From assembly GCA_023702235.1 (NCBI GenBank), contig JAMQCR010000001.1:1736001-1800000 (forward strand): DNA of 64,000 nt, given 5' to 3'. Position 1 is the stretch's first letter, and each line of letters opens with the position of its first letter. The notes under the pieces were generated by a model. That model searched no databases. It was given only the letters and a program-made list of their open reading frames with translations, and was not told where the DNA came from. Positions 25,568 to 35,769 of this stretch are shown piece by piece. Both the position numbers and the translations under genes were made by a program. The stretch is from Neobacillus pocheonensis (lineage in GTDB: Bacteria > Bacillota > Bacilli > Bacillales > Cytobacillaceae).

Positions 25568-26894
25568 TTACCAATCTTCTCTATTTTGCTCTTCTGCTTC
25601 CTTTGAAAGAATGGTAACCATTGTAGAAAGGCATGTGTAAGTTGCCATAATATTAGCTGGCAAGCCATTACGTTTTGCCTCAAGAACGGCTTTTTTCATG
25701 TCAGGAAGAATTAAAATTTTTTCCTCTGGAATACCCGCATATTTCATCCTAAGAGCAGCATCATAGGCACGTTTACCACTAGCAATAAAAAACTTAACCT
25801 CATTCCGGTTCGCCATTTCCATGTCAATATCCCATATCCATGAAACGTCTTCCACATCAGCAAGAAAGTCATTTAAACAGAAAATGAGTTGCTTCTCTTC
25901 GTTTGTTTTAACAAACTCTGAAAGTGTTAGGTTTCCCCCATCAGGATTCTTCACAAGATTAAGCATCCAGGTATCTTTATTGATGAAAAATTCCTGCATT
26001 CTTCCATCTGCTTTTTGGTAGGAAATTAACCCGTTTAGAATCGTTTCTGTTTCCATTCCCAAAGCCTTGCACGCGCTGATGGAAAATAGGGCATTATAGA
26101 CATTATACATTCCCTTTAAGGTAGACTGATAATCCTTCCCATCCATCATGAGACCAATTCCTTTTTTAGTTTCATAAACCCTTTTTGCTAAAATATCTGA
26201 TTTAGGGCGAGTGAATCCGCAGCTGCAATGCTAATGTCCAAGCTGACCAAAATGTATGCAACTGTACGTGAGCTCTTTTTGGCAATTTGGGCAATATTTT
26301 GATTCTCCCATAGTATATGAGTGAAACCGGCAAGCATTGGCACCAAGCCCAATATAAATCTTATCTTTTTGCAGGTCAGATAATCGATGAACAAACGGGT
26401 CATCCGCATTCAGGATTAATGTAACATCAGTAGATTTTAGACTATCTTTCATCTTTCGAATTAAAATGTCAATTTCGCCATATCTGTCCAACTGATCGCG
26501 AAAAAAATTGGTCACGATCAGATAATCAGGCGGGCACTCTTGCACCGCTTTCGGAAGGCTTGCTTCATCTACTTCTATAACAGCAACATCACCATAAAAG
26601 GGGCATTGCGAACAATCGTTGCTGAGATTCCGGTAATCATGTTAGAACCCTCGCGATTGGTTATCACCGTTTTTCCGGAAGTTTCTAGTAAATGAGCAAG
26701 CAAATTCAATGTGGTCGTTTTTCCATTTGTTCCTGTTATATAGATGATTTCTTTTGCATTTCTTTTTAAATGGCGAAAAATGGACCATCTAATTTTCTTG
26801 CCACGACCCCGGAGATCGTGCTTCCGCCATTACCTATCATTCGACTCACTGATCCTGCTGTCTTCCCCGCCCAGATAGCTAATTGTGTTTTCAT
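25568..26894 (-). pseudogene. murT: MurT-type Mur ligase (lipid II isoglutaminyl synthase subunit), multiply broken
   Basis: ATG behind GGGG. The pieces read collinearly: MKTQLAIWAGKTAGSVSRMI, IIYITGTNGKTTTLNLLAHL (ATP site), YLIVTNFFRDQLDRYGEIDI, the zinc-ribbon CPNCQKELTYSCIHFGQLGH and the DUF1727 C-terminus. The frame shifts near 26782 and in a T run at about 26596-26599, and a TAG at 26231-26233 replaces the Trp expected after GQLGH. MurT normally pairs with GatD to amidate lipid II glutamate. No gatD follows, and the neighbour is another remnant. Unlike many broken genes here, three lesions plus the missing partner suggest true decay. Confidence 0.8.
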
Positions 26895-27245
26895 ACATAT
26901 TCCCCTACTAGTCGTCACAACTTAATTATGAAACTAACCATAAATTTTCAATTGTAAGTATAGTGTTCTAGAGACTAATAGCAAAAAAACAACCAAGGAG
27001 TCTTTAAAACGATTCAATGGTTGTTTTTTGTCAAGAACAAAAAAGTTTCTAATCAAGATATCATATAAACCTAATTTAAATATCCAATACGCCTAATCAA
27101 AATCCTTATAGACCCTTTACCCTGCTTATTATAATCCAATCAATAGAGTTGTCGTCGGAACATCGCTTAATTTAATAAAAATTTTATTTTTTATTAATAA
27201 CCCTGTGGTATTATTTAGAAATTGAATTTAGAAAGGAAGGATAGT
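26895..27245. other. Intergenic with an orphan bidirectional terminator
   Basis: Holds AAACAACCA / TGGTTGTTT (26987-27026) with T runs on both strands and a long loop. No gene is evident. The last 70 bases are very AT-rich and probably contain the promoter of the phosphatase gene. Confidence 0.4.
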
Positions 27246-27845
27246 ATGAATTTATCACAACTAGATTATCATTGGTTTCAAGTGATTAATCATTTTGCAG
27301 TCACTTACTCTTTTTTCAACCCTATTATGGCATTTACAGCAAATAACTTGGATTATCTTTTCTATATCGGAGTTATTATCTATTGGTTCACTCGTACGGA
27401 GTCAAATCGTCAGATGGTCTTCCAGGGGTTAGTGACTGCTTCCCTAGCTTTAGGAACTAATAAACTGATTGGTACTCTCTATCACCGAGATCGCCCTTTT
27501 GTTCATCATCATGTGATTCAATTAGTAATGCATGAGGCATCAGCTTCTTTTCCAAGCAATCACGCGGCGGCATCGTTTGCAATCGCAGCCTCTATTTGGT
27601 TCTGGCGGAAAAGAGATGGGTGGATTTGGTTCATTCTTGCTGCAGCCATTTCCTTCTCTCGTGTATGGTCAGGAATACATTATCCTACAGATGTAATTGG
27701 TGGAGCGATTCTTGGTATTCTGTTAGCATTGCTGGTAAATAGGGTGTTTCGTTCCTTCCATTTGTTCAAAAGGATATCTGAAACCCTCATCCAGTTCTAC
27801 GAAAACATTGAACATAGAATTTGGAAACCAAAAAATAGAGTATAA
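27246..27845 (+). CDS. bcrC: BcrC-type undecaprenyl-diphosphatase (PAP2 family)
   Basis: The ATG at 27246 is chosen because GAAAGGAAGG lies just upstream. 199 residues with five or six membrane helices and the PAP2 signature: KLIGTLYHRDRPF, SASFPSNHAAASFAIA and SRVWSGIHYPTDVIGG. These recycle undecaprenyl pyrophosphate to the lipid carrier phosphate outside the membrane; BcrC also gives bacitracin resistance. The C-terminal FYENIEHRIWKP tail is longer than in some relatives. Intact and monocistronic. Confidence 0.88.
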   Translation: MNLSQLDYHWFQVINHFAVTYSFFNPIMAFTANNLDYLFYIGVIIYWFTRTESNRQMVFQGLVTASLALGTNKLIGTLYHRDRPFVHHHVIQLVMHEASASFPSNHAAASFAIAASIWFWRKRDGWIWFILAAAISFSRVWSGIHYPTDVIGGAILGILLALLVNRVFRSFHLFKRISETLIQFYENIEHRIWKPKNRV

Positions 27846-27992
27846 TTATTCTTTATAGATGTGTAAAACAGATAATTGGTTTACAAAAATCACAAATTGC
27901 ATTTTTTTATAAAAAAAGTTAGTGTAAACAGATCTCATTGTTGCGGAACATTTTGCAATACCAAAATTATCAAATTTAAGGGAGATTTAAAC

Positions 27993-28610
27993 ATGAGCAT
28001 TCTACATCAATTAGGAGACGTAGCAATCCACTGGATCAATTCAATTGGATACTGGGGAATTCTTTTAGGGATGATTTTGGAAAGTGCCTGCATTCCCATT
28101 CCTAGTGAAGTCATCATGCCTTTTGGCGGGTATTTAGTATTAACGGGACATTTAAATATCTTGGGTGTGATTTTGATTGGAACAGTTGGAAATATCTTAG
28201 GCTCCTTAATAGCCTATGCTATTGGATATTGGGGTGGTAAAAGATTTATCAATCGATTTGGTAAGTACGTATTCTTATCAAAAAAGCATTTAGATTCCGC
28301 TGAAAAATGGTTCGATAAGCGTGGGGAAATTACAGTATTTGTTTCCCGTATTTTACCTGCAATTCGTACTTTTATTTCGTTACCGGCTGGAGTTGCCCGT
28401 ATGAACCTTGTTAAGTTCCTAACTTACACAGCCATTGGTAGCTTAATTTGGTCTGGCATCTTAACTTATGTTGGATATGCATTGGGAAAAAACTGGCAAA
28501 ATATTCAAAATATTTTACATCCTATTACCTATTTGGTTGCTGTTATTGTATTGGTGATTCTAGTTTTCCTGATTGTAAAGGTCTTAAAAAGTAAAAAGGT
28601 ATCTGCTTAG
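27993..28610 (+). CDS. DedA-family membrane protein
   Basis: The ATG at 27993 follows AAGGGAG. 205 residues with the DedA/SNARE-associated domain: GILLGMILESACIPIPSEVI, MPFGGYLV, GSLIAYAIGYWGGKRFINRF and VSRILPAIRTFISLPAGVAR. DedA proteins such as UptA flip undecaprenyl phosphate or other phospholipids. Next to a BcrC-type phosphatase this suggests a lipid-carrier recycling pair, though each has its own leader. Intact. Confidence 0.88.
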   Translation: MSILHQLGDVAIHWINSIGYWGILLGMILESACIPIPSEVIMPFGGYLVLTGHLNILGVILIGTVGNILGSLIAYAIGYWGGKRFINRFGKYVFLSKKHLDSAEKWFDKRGEITVFVSRILPAIRTFISLPAGVARMNLVKFLTYTAIGSLIWSGILTYVGYALGKNWQNIQNILHPITYLVAVIVLVILVFLIVKVLKSKKVSA

Positions 28611-28706
28611 CAAAATTAATGGGTGAAGATTTGACAATTTTATCCCTTTTTCCAGTATGAATGTAAGACTGATTTGATTGTGTATAATAAAAAAACCAAA
28701 TTAGTT

Positions 28707-28737
28707 CAAAAAAGCACTAATCCTAAAAGATTAGTGC
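28707..28737 (-). terminator. Terminator of the SleB-type gene
   Basis: Perfect GCACTAATC / GATTAGTGC stem with a T6 run on the minus strand, 15 bases beyond the reconstructed stop. Confidence 0.8.
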
Positions 28738-28752
28738 CCATTTACTAGATAA

Positions 28753-29359
28753 TTATTTAGCGAATACATGATGTCCAATTTTAACTGTCACTTGGCGTGA
28801 TGAGACCCATGAAGCTTGTTGAAGTTGTAGGATTGTAGAAAAATAAAGATCCGTTTCCTCTCCCCATTAAAGCTATTGCTTCATTAACGGCTCTTATAGA
28901 AGCTGCATCTGCCGGTTGATTAATTTGGCCGTTTTCTACAGGTGTGAATGCATAATGTCCATTTGAAATTTGATAGATGACCCCAGGGACTGTATTCGGG
29001 AAGTTTGGACTTTTTACCCGGTTTAACACTACGGATGCAACTGCGACTTTCCCAGCGTAGGGTTCCCCTACTGCTTCTGCATGAACAAGACGTGCCATTA
29101 AGGCTTTATCTGCTGTAGATACCGGAGAATTCGGGATTAAAATGGTTTTTCCTGCATAAAGAGATGACCAATTATTTGCACCTTCTAAACTATTTAAAGG
29201 AACCCCGAAACCTTTTGCTATATTCCAGTATGTTTCACCATTTGATATTTTGTGAGTAAAGGTGGCTGCTTCAGACTTACTATTTAAAGTAAATGCTGAC
29301 ATTGATAAGATTACTCCAGCTGCAATTACTAACTTTTTAAGTTTTTTTAGTTTATTCAT
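28753..29359 (-). pseudogene. SleB/CwlJ-type cell-wall hydrolase with LysM, 3' frameshift
   Basis: ATG at 29359 behind AGGAGG. Signal peptide (KKLVIAAGVILSMSAFTLNS), one LysM (HKISNGETYWNIAKGFGVPL) and a Hydrolase_2 domain (LMARLVHAEAVGEPYAGKVA, VVLNRVKSPNFPNTVPGVIY) whose first Glu is the probable catalytic residue. This is a lytic transglycosylase-like family used in spore-cortex and wall turnover. An extra T at about 28811 ends the frame 13 residues early; without it the protein closes with SSRQVTVKIGHHVFAK. The lesion is at the very end, so activity might survive. Confidence 0.85.
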
Positions 29360-29621
29360 GTTTTTATAACCTCCTAGTAGTCCTCTCGTTTGCTCTACTA
29401 TTAGGCTATCAAATGTAATATTTCTATTCATTGTCCAAATCATGGAAATCAAATGTAAGGGCTTTCAACCCCTTAATATTAAGCAATTAAAACAGACTAA
29501 GTTAAAATTATCCAAGCTTTTAAAATTTCCAATATTAGCCCTTACAGGAAAATAAATGTCCGATTTTTACATAAGGTTTCAATACTGTAACATACAAAAT
29601 AAAACCACCCTTTCGATGATG

Positions 29622-29654
29622 AAAAAGGATCGCCTTCTTCTGGCGACCCTTTTT
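29622..29654 (-). terminator. Terminator of the Thr-rich gene
   Basis: AAAAAGGATCGCC / GGCGACCCTTTTT stem (one mismatch) with T runs on both strands, right after the stop of the minus-strand gene. Confidence 0.7.
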
Positions 29655-29669
29655 CAACGATTTACTATT

Positions 29670-30281
29670 TTAGTAGTTTATTTTTTTAATCTGATGGCTC
29701 GCAGCTTTTTCTTTAGCGGATTGAGAAACTTGTTTTCCATGGTTGGTTGTCTTGGTTGCCGTCGTTGTCGTGGTTGCCATCGTTGTTGTTGTCGGTGTCG
29801 TCGTTATCGCTTTTGTCGTTGAGTTGGCCGTTGCAGTTGAGTTTTTCGTTGCTGTTGTGGTAGCTGATTTCGTGCTTGTCGTTCCCGTTGTAGGAGTATT
29901 CGAATTCGTCGTAATGGTAGTAGCAGGTGCTGGTGTATTAAAAGTCGTTGACGTAGCACTAATTGTCTTCGTATTCTTTTGATTTACGGCTATGGCTTTA
30001 TCACTCTTGTTTCCATTATTTAAAACCGCCGCTTGGAAAACAGCAATATTATGAAAATGGGTTGGTTGCACGTCTTTTACATCCGGTGTTGGTGTTTGAT
30101 TTTTCACCGTTTTTTCTGCTTTGTTGATGTCATCCGCTTTTTTTTGGTCTCCGGAATTGGTTAAATCATTTGCTTGCGCTAATCGTTTAGAAGAATGATC
30201 GGCTAACAAAGCGTTGGTGACAGAAAACGTAATGGATCCCACTAATACCATGGTAAGGGCTCCTTTGGTTAGTTTGTTCAT
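29670..30281 (-). CDS. Exported Thr-rich low-complexity protein
   Basis: The ATG at 30281 follows GAGGGG. Signal peptide (GALTMVLVGSITFSVTNALL), then a charged region and, from about residue 105, a long Thr/Ala/Asn/Ser repeat tract (TTTATKNSTATANSTTKAIT and similar) ending in a basic segment (KEKAASHQIKKINY). It looks like a cell-surface spacer, possibly glycosylated, without an LPXTG anchor. Repetitive coding DNA makes it a likely length-variable locus. No enzymatic domain. Confidence 0.6.
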   Translation of the reverse strand: MNKLTKGALTMVLVGSITFSVTNALLADHSSKRLAQANDLTNSGDQKKADDINKAEKTVKNQTPTPDVKDVQPTHFHNIAVFQAAVLNNGNKSDKAIAVNQKNTKTISATSTTFNTPAPATTITTNSNTPTTGTTSTKSATTTATKNSTATANSTTKAITTTPTTTTMATTTTTATKTTNHGKQVSQSAKEKAASHQIKKINY

Positions 30282-30642
30282 GTTTTTCCCCTCGTGTCTT
30301 TTTGTGCGCGGTCGCATTACAAGAATTCGTCCAACCCTAATTGGTTTATGGGGGTATAATTAATGATCAATTTTTCGGATTCTGCTCGCTATTTTCATGT
30401 TCCTGCCTAGTACCTCTCTCTTTACTGATCAATCATAAGTAATTCAAGACAATAAAAACCAAAAATAGACTTCAGTACCATTTAAAAAATAAAAAAATAT
30501 CAGCCTACCCCCAAAATCTTAAAATGACTACCTAACCTTCTTTTGGTAGTCATTTTTTGTCGAAAAAAATCTGTCCACTGGATACGGACATTTAGTATAG
30601 ACTGTCCATAAACGGTGCCTGTCACCAAAAGGAGGGAACTTA
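30282..30642. other. Intergenic with a terminator-like hairpin
   Basis: Contains ATGACTACC / GGTAGTCAT (30524-30553) followed by T6, with no plus-strand gene before it. A GGTGCCTGTCACC sequence lies just ahead of the next gene's AGGAGGG. No other structure is evident. Confidence 0.4.
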
Positions 30643-33600
30643 GTGAATCGAGTTTTTAGGTGGATTGTTAGATCGTTGTTTGCACCTGTAGCTGGAAATG
30701 GAGGGGCTGTTGCAAGTACACTTGGTTTTTTTCTGGGCTTTTTACCTTTATATAGTGCAAGAATTCCATTAATGCTTGTTCTTTCACTTTTTTTGCGTTT
30801 TAATATTGTCGCCTTATTCCTTGGAACGTTGATTCCGATTTTTATTCCTTATATTCGTCATTTACCTTTCATCAATTTACAAGGATTGGAAGGATATAAA
30901 TGGTTATTTTCTACCCTGAAACATAAAATCCCACTTTCACAAAGCATTGCAACAGGAGTCTTGGGAGGATTGATTGGTCTTGTCTGCTATTTTTTCTTCC
31001 ATTGGTTTTACAATTTAGGACTGAAAAAAAGGGAGCGAAATCAAGAGCATGTTTTTCTTGACCCCGCCAAAAGGCGCTGGTCGATTATTAAACGGATGAG
31101 TATAGGATTTACAATGTTAATTGTTTTCGTATCGATTATTTTTATTGAAAGCCTTAATACTGACCCGTTGTTTTCTGGCCTGCAATTAAAAAAACAAGCA
31201 GCAACGAGCGAGATTGATCCGATTAATCAAAGTTTCAGTGATGCTCAGCTTGCAACAAAGCTTCAAAAAACAAATCCTTCCCCTCTTATTCAAAAAAATA
31301 ATGGTCTATTGAATAAGAATCAAATGGTGGGCAAACAAGAAGTTTATGGTTTTTACGTCAATTGGGACGAAAACAGCAAAACTTCTTTTAAAAAAATATC
31401 AATTCTATTACAACCTTAATGCCGGAGTGGCTGCAGCTTACTTCCAAACTTACCTTTAAAACCAGCAATGACTCGTCTATTACTGAATTGGCAAAGGCGC
31501 ATCATATCAAGATTCTTCCCTTAGTTAATAATTTTATTAATAATAAATGGGATGCAGAAGCTCTGCACCGGTTATTTACTACTCCCGGTGCTGAAGATCT
31601 TTTTATTAAAAATTTGTTGACGTATGTAAGAACAAATGACTTTGCCGGTATCAATATTGACTTTGAAGGAATCAATGAAAATGATAAAGCTAATTTGACG
31701 CAATTTATGGATAAGGTATCAGAGCAATTTCATCAACATGGTCTCATGGTAACACTGGATGTTCCGCCGAAGAACACTAGTTATAACTATGCTTCATTAG
31801 CAGCTGACGTTGATCGGATGATTGTCATGCTATATGATCAGCACAACTCCATAGGTAAACCTGGACCTATCGCTCCATCTGATTGGGTAAAAGAGAGCTT
31901 AAACCAGCTCAATATTCCTTCCCAAAAATTGATTGTCAGTTTGGGTAGCTACGGTTACGACTGGGAAGAGAACTCCAATCAGCCAGCAGATACGGTTACC
32001 TTCGGGGATATCATGAATCTGGGAATTGGTACGAATCTCCAAATCCATTGGAATAAACAAGTTGCCAACCCTTATTTACGCTACAAAATAAATGGTAAAA
32101 GCCACATTGTTTGGTTTTTAGATGCTGCTACATTTTATAATCAAATGAAGCAAGCGAACGATAGCGGTTCAAAAGGAATAGCGGTTTGGCGTCTCGGTTC
32201 TGAAGATCCTTCTATCTGGAATTTCATTAATAAACCGAAGGAAATACAGAATCCATCCAATGCTCTTAAAACCTTAGTCAGTCCTGAACCTGTTCACTAC
32301 ACAGGGGCTGGAGAGATTTTAAACATTGTTTCTCAATCAGAAAATGGTATAAGAACGATTCAATCCAATTCACAGGGTATGATTCAAGAAGAAATCTATT
32401 CTACCTTACCAAAGCCTTTTGAGGTGGTTCGTTATGGAAAACCTAAACGTAAGGAAGTCGTCCTTTCCTTTGATGACGGACCGGATCCAATCTATACACC
32501 ACAAATATTGGACATTTTGGACAAAAATCATATAAAAGGGGCATTCTTTATCGTAGGAGAGAATGCTGAGCTGCATCCAGAACTGATTGATAGGATGTAT
32601 AAGGAAGGCCATGAAATTGGCAGCCATACCTTTACCCATCCTGATATTGCAACCACTACACCATTTCAAACGAAAATGGAGCTAAATGCTAATCAGAGGC
32701 TTTTTGAGGAAATTACGAATCATTCGATGAACCTTTTCCGCCCGCCGTATGTGGCTGATGCGGAACCGAGCACAAGGAGCGAACTGCTGCCTATATTGCG
32801 GGCACAGGATATGGGTTATACCATGGTCGGTGAATTAATTGACCCTAACGATTGGCAAAGACCTTCTAGTAAGGAAATTGTGAAGCGGGTATTGGATCAG
32901 CTGCCAGAAGGAAATGTGATTTTGCTGCACGATGCTGGGGGTAATCGCTCCAATACTGTAAAGGCTTGCCTATAATTATTAATGAACTTAAAAAGCGCGG
33001 CTATACATTTACTACCATTGCGAGTCTTTTAGGAAAAAGTGATAGTCAGATTATGCCCCCTGCTAATCAGGACAGCCCTTATTTGGTTTATGACAAGGCT
33101 GTATTTATGCTCATACAAGGCTGGCGTTTAGGATTAAGTGTCCTATTCTACTCAGCTATCTTTTTAGGAATCCTGCGCCTGGCTATCTTCGTTTTCCTTT
33201 CTAGAAAGCAGGTAAAAAGGTATAAAGAAACCGAGATTGACCCTAGCTTTACACCTTTTGTAAGTGTTGTTATTGCTGCCTATAACGAGGAAAAAGTAAT
33301 TTGTAAAACGATTCATTCTATTTTATCCAGCAATTATCCAGCTTTTGAGGTGCTGATTATTGACGATGGATCAAAGGATGATACTGCTGTCGTTGTTCAA
33401 GAATCCTATGTTAACCACCCTCTCGTCAGATTAATTAAAAAAACCAATGGGGGAAAATCCTCTGCTGTTAATCTTGGTTTTAAAGAAGCAAAAGGGGAAA
33501 TTGTAGTTGCTCTTGACGCTGATACACTTATTGCTGAAAATGCCATCTTACTGCTTGTTAACCATTTTAAAAATGAAAAGGTTGCTGCTGTTTCAGGTAA

Positions 33601-34350
33601 TGTCAAGGTTGGCAATAAGGGGAACCTCCTTACAAACTGGCAGCATATCGAATATGTGACAGGCTTTAACCTAGAGAGAAGGCCTTTGCCGCTCTCAATT
33701 GCATTACAGTTGTACCAGGTGCGATCGGTGCCTGGAGAAAGACGGCGGTAGAAGAAGCAGGATATTTTAAAGAGGATACACTGGCAGAGGATACCGATAT
33801 CACTCTTACTCTTTTACGCCAAGGGAAAAAGATTGAATTCGAGGAAAAGGCTTATGCCTTTACAGAAGTGCCGGAAGATATTAAAAGTCTGGCACAACAG
33901 CGTTTCCGATGGGTTTATGGAACTTTACAATGCTTATGGAAACATCGGGAGGCTTTATTCAATAAAAAACATAACTCATTAGGATATATCGGCCTTCCAA
34001 ACATGTGGCTTTTCCAATATATTTATCAAACAATATCGCCTATTGCGGATATATTGTTTATTATGGCCCTTTTTGGCGCTCACCCTGGAAAAGCAGCCAT
34101 TGGATTTATCCTATTTTACTTGCTGGATTTCCTTACTTCTCTATATGCGTTTCGATTGGAGAATGAAAGGCCTAAACCACTGGGTTCCTTGTTTCTGCAA
34201 CGAATCTTGTACAAGCAGCTTATGACTTATGTCGTGATAAAATCTATCTTCTCGGCAATAAAGGGAGTAACCGTTGGTTGGAATAAACTAAAACGAAAAG
34301 GTAACGTAACACAGGAAACCTATGTTGCGAAGGTTAAGGAAAATATGTAA
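30643..34350 (+). pseudogene. DUF2062 / GH18-like / polysaccharide deacetylase / GT2 multidomain protein, three frameshifts
   Basis: GTG start behind AGGAGGG; about 1,236 codons when repaired. Order: DUF2062 membrane domain (GGAVASTLGFFLGFLPLYSA); GH18-like domain (FAGINIDFEGINEN, YDQHN, GIAVWRLGSEDPSIW); NodB deacetylase (VVLSFDDGPDP, EIGSHTFTHPDI, FRPPYVADAEP); processive GT2 (VVIAAYNEEKVI, IIDDGSKDDT, VALDADTLI, QQRFRW) and C-terminal membrane helices. GH18-deacetylase-GT2 fusions are known in Bacillus and are expected to make and modify a surface N-acetylglucosamine-type polymer. One base is missing in an A run (31390-31396), in TTT (about 32966) and in GGG (about 33681), giving four open fragments. 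Losing all three by chance while each domain stays conserved suggests sequencing error or very recent decay. Confidence 0.85.
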
Positions 34351-34557
34351 TGGACTATTCGCACAGGCCTTCCTCATTTGGGGAAAACCTTTTCCTTCAC
34401 AAAGACATTTCTCATAGATAATTATTAATCACAGCTTTAAATTTTTTTACAAAAAAATAAAGGGAAAGGTTATTTCTAGATATTTTTCGTTTTATCAAAA
34501 AAATGTTCACCGACATATGATAAAACATCAGTAACTTAAAATGGAAAGGAGGACACG

Positions 34558-35472
34558 ATGATGAAAAAAGAGAAAAAATGAAAATCACTTTGGCGATGGC
34601 TTTTGGTCGCACCGATATTATTTTTCCTCGCTCCTCTAACCATAGGCTTATATCTCACTCATCCTTTCCCTGCAAGAACCACTAAAAACCCGAAGGATTA
34701 CGGTCTTGAATTCGAAGAAATTGAATTTCTAAGCAGAAAAGACAGATTAAGGCTATCGGGCTGGTGGATTGCTGCTTCATCTAACAATAGCAATAAAGTC
34801 GTCATTACCGCCCACGGTTATACCAATGAACGTTCCATGGAAGGGATTGAAGGGCTGCATCTTGCTAAAGTCCTTTCAAAACACGGATATAATGTTCTCA
34901 TGTTTGATTTTCGCAATGCCGGCAAATCAAAGGGAAGAACCACTGGGATGGGGTATTTTGAAAAACATGATTTATTTTCTGCGATTGATTATTCGATTCA
35001 GGAAAAAAAACAGGAAAAGATTGCCCTTCTTGGTTGGAGCATGGGAGCATCCACTGCTCTTATTGCCGGATGCGAACATTCTGCTGTTTCAGTTGTCATT
35101 GCTGACAGTCCATTTAGTGATTTAGAATCTTATTTAAGAGAAAATCTTTCTTTTTGGTCCAAATTGCCCAAACGCCCTTTTACACAGATAATTATTCACT
35201 CGATGCGAAAACTTTTAAAAATTGACCCCAATGAAGTTTCGCCAATTAACAATGTGAAAAACTGTAAAGGAAAATCATTCTTTTTAATCCACAGTAAGAG
35301 TGATGAAGCAATTCCTTACTCCGAGAGCGAAAAAATATTTCAATGTATATCATCAGATCACCATAAAGAATTGTGGCTAACAGAAGATATTGAACATATT
35401 AATTCGTATCTTATATGTAAAGAAGAATATGAGAGGTGTGTTCTTCGGTTTCTATATGAACATTTAACATAA
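34558..35472 (+). pseudogene. Alpha/beta hydrolase, membrane-anchored, early in-frame stop
   Basis: AAAGGAGG precedes two ATGs. The frame is MMKKEKK, then TGA at 34579-34581, then KSLWRWLLVAPILFFLAPLT without further interruption, so one base change (for example TGG to TGA) removes the start. The remainder is an N-terminally anchored hydrolase with HGYTNERSMEG (oxyanion region), the nucleophile elbow LGWSMGASTAL, and IHSKSDEAIPYSES near the acid position. It resembles B. subtilis YqkD-type hydrolases. The substrate is unknown. Internal restart could give a protein lacking only the first residues. Confidence 0.8.
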
Positions 35473-35503
35473 AAAAACGTCAGAAATTCTATGTAACCTA
35501 AAA

Positions 35504-35671
35504 TTAATTTATTGGTTTAAAATAATCGTGTCTTCCGGCACTGAAAATATTAGCATCCGCCCATTCTAGGTCATCTGTTTTCACCTCTGGGACAACATTT
35601 GTTGCTTCTACTTGAGCTAGAATAATCAATAAAATTAAAAAGGCATAGGATGAACCTAAGCCTTTTAACAA
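35504..35671 (-). CDS. Small hydrophobic peptide gene downstream of the TOMM locus, uncertain
   Basis: A TTG-start frame of 55 residues, the frame being open to 35703, reads LKGLGSSYAFLILLIILAQ and then an acidic tail (VPEVKTDDLEWADANIFSAG). The FLILLIIL helix after a Gly/Ser head recalls YjcZ-type proteins, but the tail is new. No ribosome-binding site precedes the TTG, so it may be the 3' end of a broken gene. Its position, co-directional behind the dehydrogenase gene, makes an immunity peptide conceivable but unsupported. Confidence 0.3.
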   Translation of the reverse strand: MLKGLGSSYAFLILLIILAQVEATNVVPEVKTDDLEWADANIFSAGRHDYFKPIN

Positions 35672-35769
35672 CTGACTACCTGAAAAACGTCCAAAATTGT
35701 AAATTTATATTTTACCCAAAATGGATTACCAACTTCATCTTTCGTTTAGTAGTTTCACCGTTTACCTAT

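Noticed and set aside
29556..29822. Cys-rich plus-strand frame looking like a metallothionein or bacteriocin
   Set aside because: It is the complement of the Thr-codon repeats of the exported protein and lacks a ribosome-binding site.
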